Origin: an uncultured Acidobacteriia bacterium
Lineage (GTDB): Bacteria; Acidobacteriota; Terriglobia; Bryobacterales; Bryobacteraceae
Assembly (NCBI GenBank): GCA_903875575.1
Contig: CAIQWJ010000018.1
Span: 123,112-187,111 of the forward strand
Reading direction: 5' to 3'
DNA length: 64,000 bases
Part shown: positions 62,250 through 64,000 of the stretch, one piece after another
Layout: each line of letters opens with the position of its first letter
How positions within the stretch are numbered: position 1 is the stretch's first letter
The notes under the pieces: model-generated
Databases searched by the model: none
The model's input: the letters and a program-made list of their open reading frames with translations, nothing else
What the model was told of the DNA's origin: nothing
Made by a program: the position numbers and the translations under genes

Positions 62250-64000
62250 TGTCAACGCCACGTGAGAATGTCCTATTAGTGCCAGATAGAAATGTCCTCT
62301 TGACGAAGTCAGGCTGGGGAGGTGAAAGAACAAGGAGTTCTCCCTATGACCCAGCAGGACAGAGACCGATTGGTAGTACTGCGGAAGGCAGAGAAGAAAC
62401 TGATCGGGCAGGGGCAGGCGGCCCGGGAACTGGGAATCACATCCCGGCAGGTCCGGCGATTATTGCAGCGTCTGAAAGAAGACGGGGACAAGGCTGTCAT
62501 ACACAAGCTGCGTGGCCGCCCGTCCAATCGCAGGACAAGCGTAAAGACGCGCGAAAAGATCGTACGGGTTTTGTCGGAGGAAGCCTATCGCGACTTTGGC
62601 CCCACGCTGGGCAGCGAGTATCTGGCCAGCAAGCACGACATCCGGATCGGCCGGGAAGCGTTACGGCAAATCATGATCGCCGCCAGCCTGTGGCGGGCGA
62701 AAGGACGGAAGGTCGAGGCGGTGCACCAGTGGAGGGAGCGGCGCAGTTGCCGGGGCGAACTGATTCAGTGGGACACCAGCACGCACGACTGGCTGGAAGG
62801 CCGGGGCGAAACGATCTATCTGATCCACATGATCGACGATGCCACCAGCGAACTGACCGCTCGCTTCGTGCGCCACGACTCCACCGAAGAGAACATGAGC
62901 GTGCTCCGCTTCTATCTGGAACGGCACGGTCGGCCGGTGGCTTTCTATACCGACAAGGCGAGCCTGTTTCAAACGGCGGTAAAAGCACCTCGTTATGCGG
63001 AGGTGGCTGGCGACCGTCCGGAGATGCCACCGACCCAGATCGGGCGCGCCTTGCGGGAGTTGTCGATTGTCTGGATCGGGGCGCATTCGCCTCAGGCCAA
63101 AGGACGTGTGGAACGCAGCTTCCAGACGGCGCAGGACCGGCTGGTCAAAGGCCTGCGCATCGCGGGAGTGAAGACTCTGGAAGAGGCCAATCGATACCTC
63201 GACGAAGAGTTTATGCCGTGGTGGAATCAGCACCTGGTGGTGACACCCGCAAATGCGTCCGACGCACACCGGTCGCTGGACAAGACTTTCGATCTGGATG
63301 CGATTCTGAGTGTGGTGGAGACCCGACAGGTGACCAGCGACTACACGCTTCGCTTCCAGGGAAAGATCTACAGGATCGCGCGCGCGGATGTGCGTCCGGG
63401 CCTTCGTGGCGGCACCGTGCGGATCGAGGTTCGGTCCGGCGGTTCGGTCCACGCGCGCTTTCAGGAGCGCTATCTGGCGATCGGGGAGTGCCAGCCTCAG
63501 CCAAAGCAACAACAGCCGGTACTGATAAAACCGCCAGCTCGTCGCCTGCCTGTCAAACCGAGCGAAGCGTCCCGGAAGGGTATCTCCGGCATTTCGCGCG
63601 GCGGCGGCATACCCGTATGGAAGGCAGCACAAATCAGCAACACCCGAGGCTGACCGCCAACTCGGGGAACGTCAATGCGGAAGGCCGGGCAAGAGCGGCC
63701 CGGCCATCTTCGCGTTTCTATGCCCAAAGCCTCAGCTCGGGAGTTTCACCGTCAGCAGTTTGCATCCATAACAGGAAAGCCCTCCGCGCGCAGCAGGCTG
63801 GTAAGCCCGGGTGTCATCGAGCGCTGGGAGGGCTTGTGCCGACTGCTTCCGGAGCCAACTCCGTCGCCTCGGCTTTGGGCTTCCGTTCGGGAGCGACCCC
63901 GTTCGGACACGATCACATTAACACGACTTTCCGGCAACCCTCGTCAAAACCGGACATTTCTATGTGGCAGAGAAGCGGACATTTCTATTTGGCGTTGACA
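62250..64000 (+). mobile_element. Complete insertion sequence (ISNCY-like) with long terminal inverted repeats
   Basis: The left end (62250-62306) and the right end (63941-64000, read on the minus strand) share TGTCAACGCCA, then a block AGAATGTCC/AGAAATGTCC, then TGCCA, a second ATAGAAATGTCC block, and TTGACGA. The ATAGAAATGTCC blocks are likely transposase-binding sites. The right end is the last base of the window. Between 63654 and 63940 there is no gene I trust. A target duplication cannot be checked because flanking sequence is outside the window. Confidence 0.85.
62346..63653 (+). CDS. DDE transposase of the ISNCY-like element
   Basis: The 435-aa product has an N-terminal HTH (RELGITSRQVRRLLQRLKED) and an integrase-type catalytic core: QWDTSTHDWLEG, VAFYTDKASLFQTAV and PQAKGRVERSFQTAQDRLVK, giving D, D and E. 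The end is beta-rich with DYTLRFQGKIYRIARADVRP. ATG 62346 follows AAGGAG at good spacing; a GTG at 62322 is less likely. It appears full length and intact. Confidence 0.93.
   Translation: MTQQDRDRLVVLRKAEKKLIGQGQAARELGITSRQVRRLLQRLKEDGDKAVIHKLRGRPSNRRTSVKTREKIVRVLSEEAYRDFGPTLGSEYLASKHDIRIGREALRQIMIAASLWRAKGRKVEAVHQWRERRSCRGELIQWDTSTHDWLEGRGETIYLIHMIDDATSELTARFVRHDSTEENMSVLRFYLERHGRPVAFYTDKASLFQTAVKAPRYAEVAGDRPEMPPTQIGRALRELSIVWIGAHSPQAKGRVERSFQTAQDRLVKGLRIAGVKTLEEANRYLDEEFMPWWNQHLVVTPANASDAHRSLDKTFDLDAILSVVETRQVTSDYTLRFQGKIYRIARADVRPGLRGGTVRIEVRSGGSVHARFQERYLAIGECQPQPKQQQPVLIKPPARRLPVKPSEASRKGISGISRGGGIPVWKAAQISNTRG

Noticed and set aside
61048..62265. A 405-codon plus-strand frame opposite the slipin gene
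   Set aside because: It is the reverse of a clear SPFH gene and has no domain of its own.
63675..63998. A possible second gene in the IS 3' region
   Set aside because: It reads through the terminal inverted repeat and has no recognisable domain.

Overview
The window is GC-rich chromosomal DNA, most likely from an Acidobacteriota member of the Bryobacterales (Candidatus Solibacter type). I infer this from gene content: an NHL-repeat protein ending in the Solibacter-type C-terminal domain (TIGR03437-like), PQQ dehydrogenases with haem-c partners, a DUF1592/DUF1552 secreted pair, many small membrane proteins of acidobacterial type, and Rho with a long disordered N-terminus. No rRNA and no complete tRNA is present.

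Layout. 0-9.6 kb: the 3' end of a quinoprotein, a DUF418 membrane protein, a patch of small toxin-antitoxin genes and remnants (hicAB, DUF433, a beheaded mazF), a PD-(D/E)XK protein, the metXW methionine operon and a lipocalin-like protein. 9.8-28.9 kb: housekeeping genes (greA, a phosphatidyltransferase, dtd, purM, purN, a parvulin, a Kir channel, a GH3-like protein, a PPP phosphatase, a one-subunit formate dehydrogenase with fdhD, guaB, a second phosphatidyltransferase). 29-31 kb: small genes, including a DUF3011 gene with an amber codon right after its signal peptide. 31.2-35 kb: an exported operon of TIM-barrel epimerase, dihaem cytochrome c and PQQ dehydrogenase. 35.3-40.7 kb: LysR regulator, rho, engB, an rRNA methyltransferase and an ECF sigma factor. 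40.8-48.9 kb: a long minus-strand run led by DUF1552, nucleoside-hydrolase-like and DUF1592 proteins, probably for uptake or breakdown of a carbon source at the cell surface.

49-64 kb is accessory DNA. A gene-poor, G/T-rich spacer with a 21-bp tandem repeat is followed by a XamI-type restriction-modification pair whose endonuclease carries an in-frame TAA. Four further genes follow on the same strand: a PDDEXK-like protein, a 161-aa helical protein translationally coupled to a 427-aa RNase H-fold (DUF429-like) protein, and a GIY-YIG/DUF7669 fusion. The last three have no function I recognise as a set and are my best candidate for an undescribed defence module. The segment then breaks down into pseudogenes (a split carboxypeptidase-regulatory-like gene, an AF2212/PIN pair), the 3' half of a tRNA-Pro that looks like an attachment-site scar, a WG-repeat lipoprotein, two HigBA-type modules (one toxin frameshifted and carrying a palindromic insertion), a MITE-like element, a retropepsin/DUF5678 pair, a slipin, and a complete IS that ends exactly at the last base.

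Limits: all assignments rest on reading motifs by eye. No database search was run, and several starts and all attachment, MITE and promoter calls are inference.
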